Source: Isoetes taiwanensis
Lineage: Eukaryota; Streptophyta; Lycopodiopsida; Isoetales; Isoetaceae
Length of the DNA stretch: 64,000 nucleotides
Assembly: GCA_021234155.1 (NCBI GenBank)
Contig: JAJEKV010000041.1
Span: forward strand, 2,110,447 to 2,174,446
Direction of reading: 5' to 3'
Of this stretch, positions 40,480 to 51,817 are shown in pieces. Under the pieces are notes generated by a model. The model made no database searches and was not told where the DNA came from. It was given only the letters and a program-made list of their open reading frames with translations. A program made the translations under genes and the position numbers. Positions within the stretch are counted from its first letter, which is position 1, and each line of letters opens with the position of its first letter.

Positions 40480-41880
40480 TAGACCACTGTCGCATTTGCC
40501 ATTATGTATTGCCTGCTCTGGTGCAGCCATCCTTAAGCTTCTTTCATAAATTTCTCACGTGTGAATGCCCCATCAAGAACCATAAAGGACACATTTCCTG
40601 CATCCCATAACAAGTGTTTGAGCTCTTCTTGTAGACCAGCTTCACGCTGGGACTTATGTTCTGCATCTAATGATAAGCAAGAATCTCAAGCATGCATCGT
40701 GGTGTTATCTCTTCCAAAGTCTCATCTATTTGCTTCTGTAAGCCTGGGGCAGATTATCACCCCCTTCTTCCTGCAATAACGGGAAGACCAAATTAGACCA
40801 GATAAAATTCATCTATCATACAGTAGCTTTTCTAAAATGGCAACAGCATTTTGCTATAACCATGTACATATCCTTGCAAGACCAATATGTTAGGAACCTC
40901 AAAGAATCATAGCTCTCTCTATGCTCTTCAAATCACAAAAAACTGAAAAAGAGTTGCAGGCTATCACATGCCTTGCAGAGAGCAGAGCGCTGGAAGAACC
41001 AGCATCTATGTTGTTCTTTCCCATTCTGGCCAACAATCGGTAGCTCTGCCATAGCCAAAAGGTACAGAGTGAAAATCAGCATGCCAAGAAGGTGGACATT
41101 TAACAAGATTTTGCGGGAACCAACTTTCCCGAAGCAAATCCGTCCCAGGCACCATAGCTCCGACAGAGAAAACTGGATTTGCACTTCCAAAATACAAACA
41201 TGGCCCCTGTTTCGTAGACAGTTTGGGCAGAGAATATGGAGACAGAGAATATGGAGACGTTCACTGGGACAGGTCTTTCGATGAAGCCGCTGGCAACAGA
41301 CATTAGACCAGACAGCCAAATCAGCACATAAGTCGGCCAAAGCAGAGACCCAAGCCTACAGCGCCATCAAATTCAAGATGATGCACCTCAATGTTTGAAT
41401 CTCTTACCCAGATCATGAACCGGCCATATCTTTTCTGATTTGAGCATAGGCCATCCAAATTCGGAAGCACCCCATTTCGACAAATATCTGCCTAATTTTT
41501 GTACCAATCTGCAAAGACGTTTGAGGAATTTGCATCTTGGCAGACACTGGAACAAAATGGAACACCAGAACAGTGGCAGACACAATTGGCTGGGTCGCGT
41601 TACATTTGTTCACACCGTCAAACTAGGATTGATACCTTATATGAGAAAGAAAGCCAAAATGAACAGGCAATTCTAATGAACAACGAAATACCAAAACAAT
41701 GGCAAGCAACACTGTGCAAAATCCCAACGCTAAATAAAAAATGGAGTCATTTTAAAAGACAAGTGACAACTGTTCATCATTCTAGATGCTAACCTGCTAG
41801 GAGGCATAACGCAATGGCAGATCCAGCGCCTTCTTTTTCAAGATTTGAAGCTGGGAGCAAAATCCTGAAAAAGGCCTCCG
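40480..41880. other. Unassigned DNA, possible exon remains on the minus strand
   Basis: On the minus strand 40560-40720 reads AEHKSQREAGLQEELKHLLW and NVSFMVLDGAFTREKF in one frame, which looks coding, but I know no match. The remainder (41000-41880) has overlapping short open frames on both strands without recognisable content. Confidence 0.3.
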
Positions 41881-41882
41881 GA

Positions 41883-43453
41883 AACACACTTAGTGTAAAA
41901 GATTCCCTAAGATTCCCTTAGATTCTTAGGATTCTACAAAGATTCCTCGAGATTTCAAACGTTATCACATGGATCCTCTAAATTCTTTAGAATTCTATGT
42001 AGATTCTCCTAGATTTTGTTAGATTCTATAGAGATTCCCCTAGAATCTTGAAAATTCCATCAAGATTCCCCTAGATTCTCAAAGATTTTAGCGCTTAGAT
42101 TCTGCTAGATTCTGAGCCATTCAATGAAGATTCTATAAAGATTCACTTAGATTCTTGAAGATTCAGGAAAAAGTATCCTAGATTCTCAAAGATTTAAGGA
42201 AGATTCCCTTAAATACTCTTAATCCCATAAGTTACTTAAGATTCTCTTAAGATTCAACTAGATTCTCAAAGATTATCCCAGATTTTCCAAGATTCTATAT
42301 AGATTCTCTTAGATTCTATCGAGATTCCCCTACTAAACACACTTATTAATGAAAGATTCCTTAAGATTCCACAAAGCTTCCCTAGATTCTTAAGATTCTA
42401 TAAAGATCCCTCTAGATTTTCGAACTTATCACAAGAAACCTCTAGAGTCTCCAAAATTCTATGTGGATTCTCCTAAATTTTGTTAGATTCTATATAGATT
42501 CCCTTAGATTCTATAGATTTTCAAGGATTCTCAAAGATTTTATGAAGATGCACTTCGATCCTACTAGATTCTCTATGATTCTCTTGAGATTCCCATAAAT
42601 TCCCTAATTTTTTTTTGGTTCCTCTAGCCTCCTAAAGATCATCTCAAGATTCCTCTAGATTTCCCATATTTCTATGTAGATTCTCCTAGATTCCCTTAGA
42701 TTCTATGAAGATTCTTCTACATTCTCAAAGGTTTTATAAAGATTCCTATAGAATCTCAAAGATTCCCTTGCGATTCTCATAGATTCCCAAAGATTCTCTT
42801 GAGCTTCCTTTAAATTCCCTAAAATCCTATGGAGATTCCCCTAGATTCTTTTAAATTTGATAGATTCTCAGAAAATTCTAAGTTTCCAAAAAGAAACTTA
42901 GTATTCGATCACATTAGCTCCAACTGCGAGGGAACGATGCCAAAGCACCACTCATTGGGAAGTTCTCGACGAGAGGAATCCAATGGTGTGGGTCTCACCT
43001 TCATCCGACCCCTCTACTGCAAGTTATCGGCCTTTGAAGCTGATTATAAAAAAGAAGCTTCCTAGAAAGTCCATCTATTAATGTTGGTGCCACCTCATTA
43101 CCTTTTTATTAAATAAGGGTGCCACCTCACCTCTTTTAATAAAGAAATTGCAATTTAATAAAAAATTTAATGGTTAGGATTTTTCCTCCCCCTTTTGATC
43201 CAACGGTTAAGATTGACTGCACCAAAAAGCACCTTTTAAGGGACCTTCCTTGCATCTTCCCTTTAAAAAATCAAGGGCCAAGATTTCACACGTGCCCGAT
43301 CAACGGTTCAGGGATGGGGTGCATGGCCCATGCATGGCCCATGCATGCCCCCCATCAAATCCAAGGGCCATTTAAGTGCCACCTCAAAAATTAGACGGAT
43401 AGGATTAATCTCTACCCACATTCAACCCCCCATAGGACCCATCAAATAATTGT
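41883..43453 (+). mobile_element. TA-flanked AGATTC element F', left-truncated
   Basis: Direct copy of the element at 50174-51817 but without its first 160 bp or so. It consists of an AGATTC array (to about 42870), a module with GCCAAAGCACCACTC and CTTCATCCGACCCCTC, GTGCCACCTCA motifs and CATGCATGG repeats. The beta side ends ATAATTGTATATATA at the (TA)n tract. Confidence 0.7.
41886..42870. repeat. Degenerate AGATTC array
   Basis: About 1 kb dominated by AGATTC with 3-6 bases between copies, in local patterns such as AAGATTCCCCTAGATTCT and AGATTCTATAAAGATTC. The spacing is close to one DNA helical turn. It is too irregular for a classic satellite. Confidence 0.85.
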
Positions 43454-43475
43454 ATATATATAAGAGATATATATA

Positions 43476-45182
43476 TACAAGTTTTTGTACTATCAATGGG
43501 TTTTTCAACTATGGTCTATAAACATCTCGGAGTAAAATTCAAGCTTGAAAGGATTAGTATTAAAGTTGAGTGCCAATAATTAGGTTAGAAGAAGTCATAG
43601 GTCGATAATAAAGACTTGTTTGTTCAAGTCGAATTCAAGTGAGTTGCACTATGACCTTATTGATCCAATCCCTAGGCTTTCTAAGCTTGGAAGCTTCAAC
43701 TTTGTTGTTCCACGCTATCTTATAAGAGGCATGGTGAAAGATTCCCTTAGATTCTTAAGATTCTATAAAGATTCCCCTACATTTCTGAAGATTATCTCAA
43801 GGTTCCTTTAGATTCTGCAATATTCTATGTAGATTCTCTTTTATTCCTGTAGATTTTATGAAGATTCTCCAAGATTCTATCAAGATTCCTCTGAATTCTC
43901 AAAGATTTTATAAACATTTCCTTAGATTCCCCTAGATTTCCTAAGATTCTCTTGAGATTCCCCTACATTTTCTAAGATTATCCCAAGATTCCTCTAGATT
44001 TTCCAAGATTCCATGTAGATTCTCTTAGGTTTTCAAAGATTCTATAAAGATTCCTCTAGAATCCCTAAGATTCTCTCAACATTCCTCTAGATTCTCCACA
44101 ATCCTAGGTTCTCAAAGATTATCCCCTTACTCCTCTAGATTCCCCAAGATTCTATAAAGATTCCCCTAGATTACCCAAGATTCTATGAAGATTCTCTTAG
44201 ATTCCATCAAGATTCCCTTAGATTCTCAAAAAATTTAAGAAGATTCCCTAGATTCCTAAAGATTCTCTTAGATTCCTTTAAGTTCTACAAAGATTCCCCT
44301 ACATTCTAAGATCCTACAAAGATTCCCCTAGATTTTATTAAGATTCTCCAAGATTCTCTAAGATTCCATCTCCCATAATTCTTAAAGATTTCATGAAGAC
44401 TCCTCTAGATTGTCCTAGATTCCCAAAGATTTGTTTGAGATTCCTTAAGATTCTCTAAATATTCTCCTAGATTCTAAAAACACGTTTCAAGATTCCTCTA
44501 GATTCTTCAAGATTCTATGAAGATTCTACTACATTCCCTCAACTTACCATAGATTCCTTGAAACTCGAAGATTCCAAGAAAATTCTTAGTATTCGATCAC
44601 GTTGGCTCCAACTGCGACAAAATAGTGCCAAAGCACCACTCCTTGGAAAGGTCTCGACGAGAGGAATCCAACGGCGTAGGCCCCACCTCTATCTGACCCC
44701 TCTACTGCAAGCTACGGGCCTTCGAAAGCGATTAAACAAAAGGAAACTTCCTAGAAAGTCCATTCATAAATACTTTGCCACCTCACTTCCTTTTTTATTA
44801 ATGAGGGTGCCTTTTTATTAATGAGGGTGCCACCTCACTCCTTTAAAAGAAAAAAAATCAATTTAATATTAAAAAGTTAATGGCTAGGATTTATGCTCAC
44901 CTTTTAATCTAACAGTTGAGATCTGTTGCACCAACTTTTTTTTTTTGGCACCTTCCTTGCACCTTCTTCACAAAAATCAAGGGCTAGGATTGATTCTCCC
45001 CTTTCGATCCAACGGTTCGGGGATGTGGTGCATGCCCCCATGCATGCCCATGCATGCCCATCATGGCCATCCATGCACCTCAGTGAGGTGGCATTATCTT
45101 GGCCTTTCATTTCGTGATTGGACGGCTGGGATGAATCTCTATGAACATGGGCATGGGATGACAAAACACACATCTAATACCT
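43476..45182 (+). mobile_element. TA-flanked AGATTC element J, both ends present
   Basis: 1.7 kb. Left alpha end TACAAGTTTTTGTACTATCA beside (TA)n. Right beta end, on the minus strand, TACAGGTATTAGATGTGTG. In order it has about 250 bp of left sequence, an AGATTC array (43738-44580), a GCACCACTCCTTGG module, duplicated TTTTTATTAATGAGGGTGCC, and a CATGCATGCC-rich beta module. There is no coding capacity, so it would need a transposase in trans. The left 40 bp match the right end of the 5.3-kb element G (60467-60506, inverted). Confidence 0.7.
43738..44580. repeat. Degenerate AGATTC array in element J
   Basis: Same type as 41886-42870, about 840 bp of AGATTC with short variable spacers. Confidence 0.85.
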
Positions 45183-45189
45183 GTATATA

Positions 45190-45355
45190 TATTATTAATG
45201 AGGGTGTCTTTTTATTAATGAGGGTGCCACCTCACCTCCTTTAAAAGAAAAAAATCAATTTAATATTAAAAAGTTAATGGCTAGGATTTATGCTCACCTT
45301 TTAATCTAACGGTTGAGATCTGCTGCACCAACTTTTTTTTTTTGGCACCTTCATA
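45190..45355. mobile_element. Internal fragment of a TA-flanked AGATTC-family element
   Basis: Repeats 44795-44950 of element J (TTAATGAGGGTGCCACCTCA to CACCAACTTTTTTTTTTGGC). It lies directly beyond J's beta end, so it is a duplicated or nested piece. Confidence 0.7.
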
Positions 45356-45412
45356 ACATATATATCATAACATATATATGTTCTTATGTTTGTCGTGTTG
45401 AATCCGACCGTT

Positions 45413-45796
45413 GATCCGAGATCCTACGGCTCACGTGGCTTTGGGACGTATCCTACGACCCAGATGGCTTGGGAGTTTGTGTATAGACTATATGTAAGCG
45501 ATCCTACGGTCCAGGTTGATTCGATCATGATCGTCGGTCCGAGATCCTACGGCTCACGTTGGTTTGGGACACATCCTACGGTGCACATGGCTTGAGAATT
45601 ATATGTAATCGATCTAACGGCCTAGGTTGTTCTTGATCCTGATCGTCGATCCGAGATCCTACGGCTCAGGTGGCTTGGCACATATCCTACGGTCCAGATG
45701 GCTTTGGGAATTATATGTAATAGATCCTACGGCTCATATTGCTTTTATATGGCGAGATCTTGATCGTTGATCGAGTCTAAGATCCTAAGGCTCATG
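45413..45796. repeat. Tandem repeat, 112-122 bp unit, 3.2 copies
   Basis: Units begin GATCCGAGATCCTACGGCTC near 45413, 45535 and 45647, with a partial unit at 45769. Inside each unit ATCCTACGG recurs two or three times. The first unit has a G-box (CACGTGG) at 45433. Confidence 0.8.
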
Positions 45797-45842
45797 TTAA
45801 ATGCTCGTCCCTTAAGGAAAGGCTTTTAAATTTTTTTATGTT

Positions 45843-45908
45843 ATTGGGGGGATTCGAACCCTGGCTCTCAACCCCCCAAACCCTCCACTCTAACCACTAG
45901 ACCAAGCA
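45843..45908 (-). mobile_element. tRNA-derived SINE head
   Basis: The minus strand has a pol III A-box-like TGGTCTAGTGGTTAGAGTG (45886-45904) and a perfect B-box GGTTCGAATCC (45850-45860), spaced as in a tRNA. The anticodon region does not fold as a normal tRNA and the acceptor stem is missing, so this is a tRNA-derived SINE or relic and not a tRNA gene. Similar AAATTTTT...ATGTT sequences at about 45828 and 45919 could be the target duplication. Confidence 0.55.
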
Positions 45909-45983
45909 TTAATTCTAAAAAATTTTTATGTTTCATATATACTTAAGGGTAATGTCGTAATTAAGACAAAATAGAGTATAACA

Positions 45984-46080
45984 TTCTAGATAGTTCAAGA
46001 AAGTTCTAGAATATTCTGGAGGCTCTGGAAAGTTCTAAAATCTTCTAGATTGTTCTAGAAAGTTCCAGAATATTCTAGAA
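45984..46080. promoter_or_regulatory. Heat-shock-element-like TTCnnGAA array
   Basis: TTC recurs about every 10 bp from 45984, with GAA or near-GAA in between. The last 28 bp (46053-46080) are six perfect alternating units: TTC-GAA-TTC-GAA-TTC-GAA with two bases between each. This is the consensus binding site of plant heat-shock factors. Whether it drives any transcript here is unknown. Confidence 0.6.
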
Positions 46081-46495
46081 ATCTAAGAAAATCTTGATGA
46101 AATCTTAGAGTTTTTTTTTAAGATTTTGCAAAGAGCCATAATAGAATGTTCTAAAATGTTTCATAATAAAGGTGTACAATATAAATCTTGAAAAAAAAAA
46201 TGGTTCTGATGCTTAGGGCAAGCGCCTCAGTCCAAAAATAGAAAGTGTTTTAGAAATGTTGCACAGATGCTCATGGGTAAGCACCTCAATCAAAATAGAA
46301 AATTCTAAGAGAATCTAGGGGAATCTTCATGAATGCTAAATATAGTACATAGAATGTTGAAGAATATAGAGGAATCACAAGAGAATCTTAGTAGAATCGT
46401 TGGTTACCTAGAGCACGACAGTGCCTTGCCCCATAAGAACATGCTAAAACTGGAACAATGTGTCGTAGGACGCATTATCCTTATATATATACAAT
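46081..46495. other. Unassigned DNA between TA-flanked elements
   Basis: AT-rich. It has two related stretches at about 46208-46240 and 46270-46300 (GATGCT...AAGC.CCTCA) and a few inverted AGATTC motifs. No gene is seen. Confidence 0.4.
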
Positions 46496-48396
46496 TACAG
46501 GTATTTGTACCATGAGGGAGTGTATGAAGTCGAATGTACACACATTAGAAAGTATAACCCAAGTTTTGCCAACATTCTATTAAGACTGTCCAATATTCTA
46601 AAAACATCCCTAGATCCCTGTGCATTTCTCGTAGATTCCCTAAAATTCTACAAAGTTTCTCTTGGATTTCCTAAGATCCTACAAAGATTCCACATTATTC
46701 TACAGGGATTCACATGAATTTGTTTAAGAATCCCTAGATTCCCTTAAGATTCCCCTATATCCCCTTAGATTCCCTAAGGTTCCTTAAGAATACCCCAGGA
46801 TTCTCATAAGATTCCCCTATGTTTCCCAAAGATTCTCCCAAGGTTCCTTAGATTCGCTTTAGACTCTATGAAGATTCCCCTAGTCTTGAGAGTTTTAGCG
46901 GACGCTCATGGAGTGCGGCTAGAACTTCAGAGAGAAGAAGGAAAGGAATAATTTTCCAAAGATTCTAGGCCCTTAGTTTAGAAAAAAAGGGTGGTGGAAG
47001 GAAAACCAAATAGGTTGCCACGTAGTTCACATGACATCAAGCTCGTCCTCATGGTTAAAGATCGAAAGAAAACATGAAAAGAAAGCAAAATATAGCTTTG
47101 CCACGTTCCACATTAAGGTTTTTCTATAATAAAAGGAAAAAAATGTTGCCATGTAGTTACATCAAGCTCGTCCTCATGGTTAAAGTTTGAAAGAAAACTT
47201 GAAAAGAAAGCAAGATATGCTTGCCACGTTTCACATTAAGATTTTTATATTCTATATTAAAAGGCAAAAATGCATAAATTAATTACAATGCCACCTCAAA
47301 ATCTATATATTAAATATAGATAAGATATAGTGGCAAATAAATGCACATGCCACCTCAACTAACACCTCATGATTACAATATTTAAATGCTTGCATGTACA
47401 TGTATGCCTAACCACATGCATAGGAACTTCTTGTCACCTTCCTCTCTTATAGTTTGAACGATCCAGATTTCACCTTCCCCCATCTAACGGCCCATGTGCA
47501 TGGTGCATGGCCCATGCATGTATGTGCATATGTATGCATGTGCACATCGTGCCCATCCATGCATCACATGAGGTGGAATTATAACAACCCTTGATTTTGT
47601 CATTTGACTGGCTAGGATCAATCTCTATGAACATGACCCATGGGATGACAAAATCACACATCGATCACGCCGGCTCCAAATGCGACAAAAATAGTGCCAA
47701 AGCACCACTCCTTAGAAAGGTCTCGACGAGGAGGAATCCAAGGCGTAGGCCCCACCTTCATCCGACCCCTCTCTTGCAAATTTCACGCCTTCAAAGACGA
47801 TTAAATGAAGGAAGCTTCCTAGAAAGTCCATTCATAAATACTTTGCCACCTCACTACCTTTTTTTTTAATGAGGGTGTCTTTTTTTATTAATGAGGGTGC
47901 CACCTCACCTCCTTTAAAAGAAAAAATCAATTTAATATTAAAAAGTTAATGGCTAGGATTTATGCTCACCTTTAATCTAACGGTTGAGATCTCTTTGCAC
48001 CAACTTTTTTTTTGGCACCTTCCTTGCACCTTCTTCACAAAAATCAAGGGCTAGGATTTATTCTCCTCTTTTGATCCAACGGCCCTGGGGATGTGGTGCA
48101 TGCTCCCATGCATGCCCATGCATGCCCATCATGGCCATCCATGCACCTCAATGAGGTGGCATTATCCTGGCCTTTCATTTTCGCGGATTGGACTACCGGG
48201 ATGAATCTCTATGAACATGGGCATGGGATGACAAAACACACATCTAATCGTGTCCCATGCATGCCCATGCATGCCCATCATGGCCATCCATGCACCTCAA
48301 TGAGGTGGCATTATCTCGGCCTTTCATTTTCGTGATTGGGCGGTGGGATGAATCTTATGAACATGGGCATGGGATGAAAAAACACACATCTAATAA
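46496..48396 (+). mobile_element. TA-flanked AGATTC element B1, both ends, duplicated beta module
   Basis: Alpha end TACAGGTATTTGTACCATGA at 46496. Beta end CACACATCTAATA at 48396. The AGATTC array is short (46590-46890), followed by a GTTAAAG/GGACGAGC-type pair of repeats, a purine-pyrimidine alternating CATGCATG tract (47513-47547), the GCACCACTCC module and the beta module. The beta module occurs twice (48080-48245 and 48248-48396), which makes B1 longer than its relatives. It is non-coding. It meets B2 head to head at 48397. Confidence 0.7.
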
Positions 48397-48398
48397 CG

Positions 48399-50167
48399 AC
48401 GTATTAGATGTGTGTTTTGTCATCCCATGCCCATGTTCATAGAGATTCATCCCAAACCGGCCCAATCAATTTAAAATGAAAGGCCAGATAATGCCACCTC
48501 ATTGAGGTGCATGGATGGTTATGATGGGCATGCATGGGCATGCATGGGGCATGCACCACATCCCCAAACCGTTGGATCAAAACGGGAGAATAAATCCTAG
48601 CCCTTGATTTTTGTGAAGAAGGTGCAAGGAAGGTGCCAAAAAAGTTGGAAAAGCAGATCTCAACCGTTAGATTAAAAAGGTGAGCATAAATCCTAGCCAT
48701 TAACTTTTTAATATTAAATTGATTTTTTTCTTTTTAAAGGAGGTGAGGTGGCACCCTCATTAATAAAAAGGCACCCTCATTAATAAAAAAGGTAGTAGGA
48801 GGTGGCAAAGTATTTATGAATGGACTTTCGGGAAGCTTCCTTCTATTTAATCGCCTTCAAGGCCCGTAGCTTTGTGAGAGGGTCATTATGAAGGTGGGGC
48901 CTATGCCGCTGGTTGGATTCCTCTCGCCGAGACCTTTCTAAGGAGTGGTGCTTTGGCACTATTTTTGTCGCATTTGGAGCCGGTGGATCGATGTGTGATT
49001 TTGTCATCCCATGGGTCATATTCATAGAGATTGATCCTAGCCGGCCAAATGACAAAATCAAGGGTTGTTATAATTCCACCTCATGTGATGCATGGATGGG
49101 CACGATGTGCACATGCATACATATGCACATACATGCATGGGCCATGCATGCACCATGCACATGGGCCGTTAGATGGGGAAGGTGAAACCGGATCGCTCAA
49201 ACTATAAGAGAGGAAGGTGACAAGAAGTTCCTATGCATGTGGTTAGTTGGCATACATGTGCATGCAAGCATTTATTGTAATCATGAGGTGTTAGTTGAGG
49301 TGGCATGTGCATTTATTTGCCACCATATCTTATCTATATTTAATATATAGATTTTGAGGTGGCATTGAAATTAATTTATGCATTTTTGCCTTTTAATATA
49401 GAATATAAAAATCTTAATGTGAAACGTGGCAAGCCATATCTTGCTTTCTTTTCAAGTTTTTTTCAAACTTGAACCATGAGGACGAGCTTGATGTAACTAC
49501 ATGGCAAATTTTTTTGCCTTTTATTATAGAAAAACCTTAATGTGGAACGTGGCAAAGCTTATATTTTGCTTTCTTTTCATGTTTTCTTTTCGATCTTTAA
49601 CCATGAGGACGAGCTTGATGTCATGTGAACTACGTGGCAACCTATTTGGTTTTCCTTCCAACACCTTTTTTTTTTTCTAAACTAAGGGCGCCTAGAATCT
49701 TTGGAAAATTATTCTCTCCTTCTTTCTCTACGAAGTTCTAGCTTCCAGACTCCATGAGCGCCCCCGCTAAAACTCTCAAGACTAGGGGAATCTTCATAGA
49801 GTCTAAGCGAATCTAAGGAACCTTGGGAGAATCTTTGGGAACATAGGGGAATCTTATGAGAATCCTGGGGTATTCTTAAGGAACCTTAGGGAATCTAAGG
49901 GGATATAGGGGAATCTTAAGGGAATCTAGGGATTCTTAAACAAATTCATGTGAATCCCTGTAGAATAATGTGGAATCTTTGTAGGATCTTAGGAAATCCA
50001 AGAGAAACTTTGTAGAATTTTAGGAAATCTACGAGAAATGCACAGGGATCTAGGGATGTTTTTAGAATATTGGACAGTCCTAATAGAATGTTGGCAAAAC
50101 TTGGGTTATACTTTCTAATGTGCGTACATTCGACTTCATACACTCCCTCATGGTACAAATACTTGTA
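48399..50167 (-). mobile_element. TA-flanked AGATTC element B2, both ends, inverted to B1
   Basis: 1.77 kb, beta end left (GTATTAGATGTGTG), alpha end right (minus strand TACAAGTATTTGTACCATGA). It matches B1 in reverse and B4 (60511-62247) directly over nearly its whole length. At its alpha end a ten-base TA tract is shared with the alpha end of the next element (50174). Confidence 0.75.
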
Positions 50168-50173
50168 TATATA

Positions 50174-51817
50174 TACAAGTGAGTGTACTATAAGGGAGTA
50201 CACAAATTCTGAGTCCAAACTTAAGATTCTCTTAAGATTCCCCTAGATTCTCAAAGATTTTCTCTAGATTTCTCAAGATTCTATATAGATTCTCTTAGAT
50301 TCCTTTAGGCTCTATCAAGATTCCCCTAGAAAATACACTTAGTGTAAAAGATTCCCTTAGATTCTTAGGATTCTACAAAGATTCCTCAAGATCTCAAACG
50401 TTATCACAAGGATCCTCTAAATTTTCCAGAATTCTATGTAGATTCTATAGAGATTCCCCTAGATTCTTGAAGATTCCATCAAGATTCCCCTAGATTCTCG
50501 AAGATTTTATGAAGATGCACTTAGATTACGCTAGATTCGAGCCATTCAATGAAGATTCTATAAAGATTCGCTTAGATTCTTGAAGATTCAGGAAAAAGTA
50601 TCTTAGATTCTCAAAGATTTAAGGAAGATTCCCTTAAATACTCTTAATCCCATAGATTACTTAAGGTTCTCTTAAGATTCTCCTAGATTCTCAAAGATTA
50701 TCCCAAATTTTCCAAGATTCTATATAGATTCATTTGGATTCCCTTAGATTCTATCAAGATTCCCCTACTAAACACACTTAATAATGAAAGATTCCCTAAG
50801 ATTCCACAAAGCTTCCCCTAAATTCTTAAGATTCTATAAAGATTCCTCTAAATTTTTGAACTTATCACAAGAAACCTCTAGAGTCTCCAAAATTCTATGT
50901 GGATTCTCCTAAATTTTCTTAGATTCTCGTAGATTCCTTAGATTCTATGTAGATTCCCTTAGATTCTCTGATTTACACCCGGATTCTCAAAGCTTTTATG
51001 AAGATGCACTTCGATTCTACTAGATTCTCTATGATTTCCTTGAGATTCCCATAAATTCCCTAATTTTGTTGGGGTTCCCCTAGCCTCCTAAAGATCATCT
51101 CAAAAATCATCTAGATTCCCCATGTTTCTATGTAGATTCTCCCATCATAGATTCCCAAAGATTCTCTTGAGGTTCATTTAAATTCTCCAAAATCCTATGG
51201 AGATTCCCTAGAGTCTCTTAAATTCCCATAGATTCTCAGAAAATTCTAAGTTTCCAAAAAGAAACTTAGTATTCGATCACATTAGCTCCAAGCTACTTTT
51301 AACGATGCCAAAGTACCACTCATTGGAAAGTTTCTCGAGAGGAATCCAATAGTGTGGGCCCCACCTTCATCCGAAACCCCTCTTTGCAAGTTATCGGCCT
51401 TTGGGCGATTATAAAAAGAAACTTCCTAGAAAGTCCACCCATTAATGTTGGTGCCACCTCATTACCTTTTTATTAAATAAGGGTGCCACCTCACCTCTTT
51501 TTAATAAAGAAATTGCAATTTAATAAAAAGTTAATGGTTGGGATTTCTCCTCCCCCATTTGATCCAACGGTTAAGATTGACTGCACCAAAAAGCACCTTT
51601 TAAGACACCTTCCTTGCACCTTCCCTTTAAAAAATCAAGGGACAAGATTTCACACGTGCCCGATCGACGGTCCATGGATGGGGTGCATGCCCCATGCATG
51701 GCCCATGCATGCCCCCCATCAAATCCAAGGGCCATTTAAGCGCCACCTCAAAAATTAGACGGATCGGATTAATCTCTACCCACACTCACCCACCCATAGG
51801 ACCCATAAAATAATTGT
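50174..51817 (+). mobile_element. TA-flanked AGATTC element F, both ends present
   Basis: 1.64 kb. Left alpha end TACAAGTGAGTGTACTATAA. AGATTC array from about 50225 to 51240. GCCAAAGTACCACTC module, CATGCATGG palindromes. The right end, on the minus strand, is TACAATTATTTTATGGGTCC with subterminal GTAGAGATTAATCCGATCCG. It is the best complete copy of its subfamily; 41883 and 25250 are partial copies. No protein is encoded. Confidence 0.7.
50225..51240. repeat. Degenerate AGATTC array in element F
   Basis: About 1 kb of AGATTC repeats, alignable with the array at 41886-42870 over its whole length with small insertions and deletions. Confidence 0.85.

Noticed and set aside
41006-41340. Overlapping open frames on both strands at 41000-41350
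   Set aside because: All are short and mutually overlapping, with no family resemblance.
44904-45173. Open frames rich in His/Met/Cys (MHAHACPSWPSMH type), also at 48093, 54015, 60523 and others
   Set aside because: They appear on both strands and several frames of the CATGCATG modules, so they follow from the repeat composition.
45840-45910. A functional tRNA gene on the minus strand
   Set aside because: A- and B-box are present, but the acceptor stem and a proper anticodon arm are missing and the flanks look like a target duplication; SINE relic preferred.
41886-51240. AGATTC arrays as a CRISPR array or centromeric satellite
   Set aside because: Spacing is irregular, there are no unique equal-length spacers, and the arrays occur inside discrete 1.7-kb elements.
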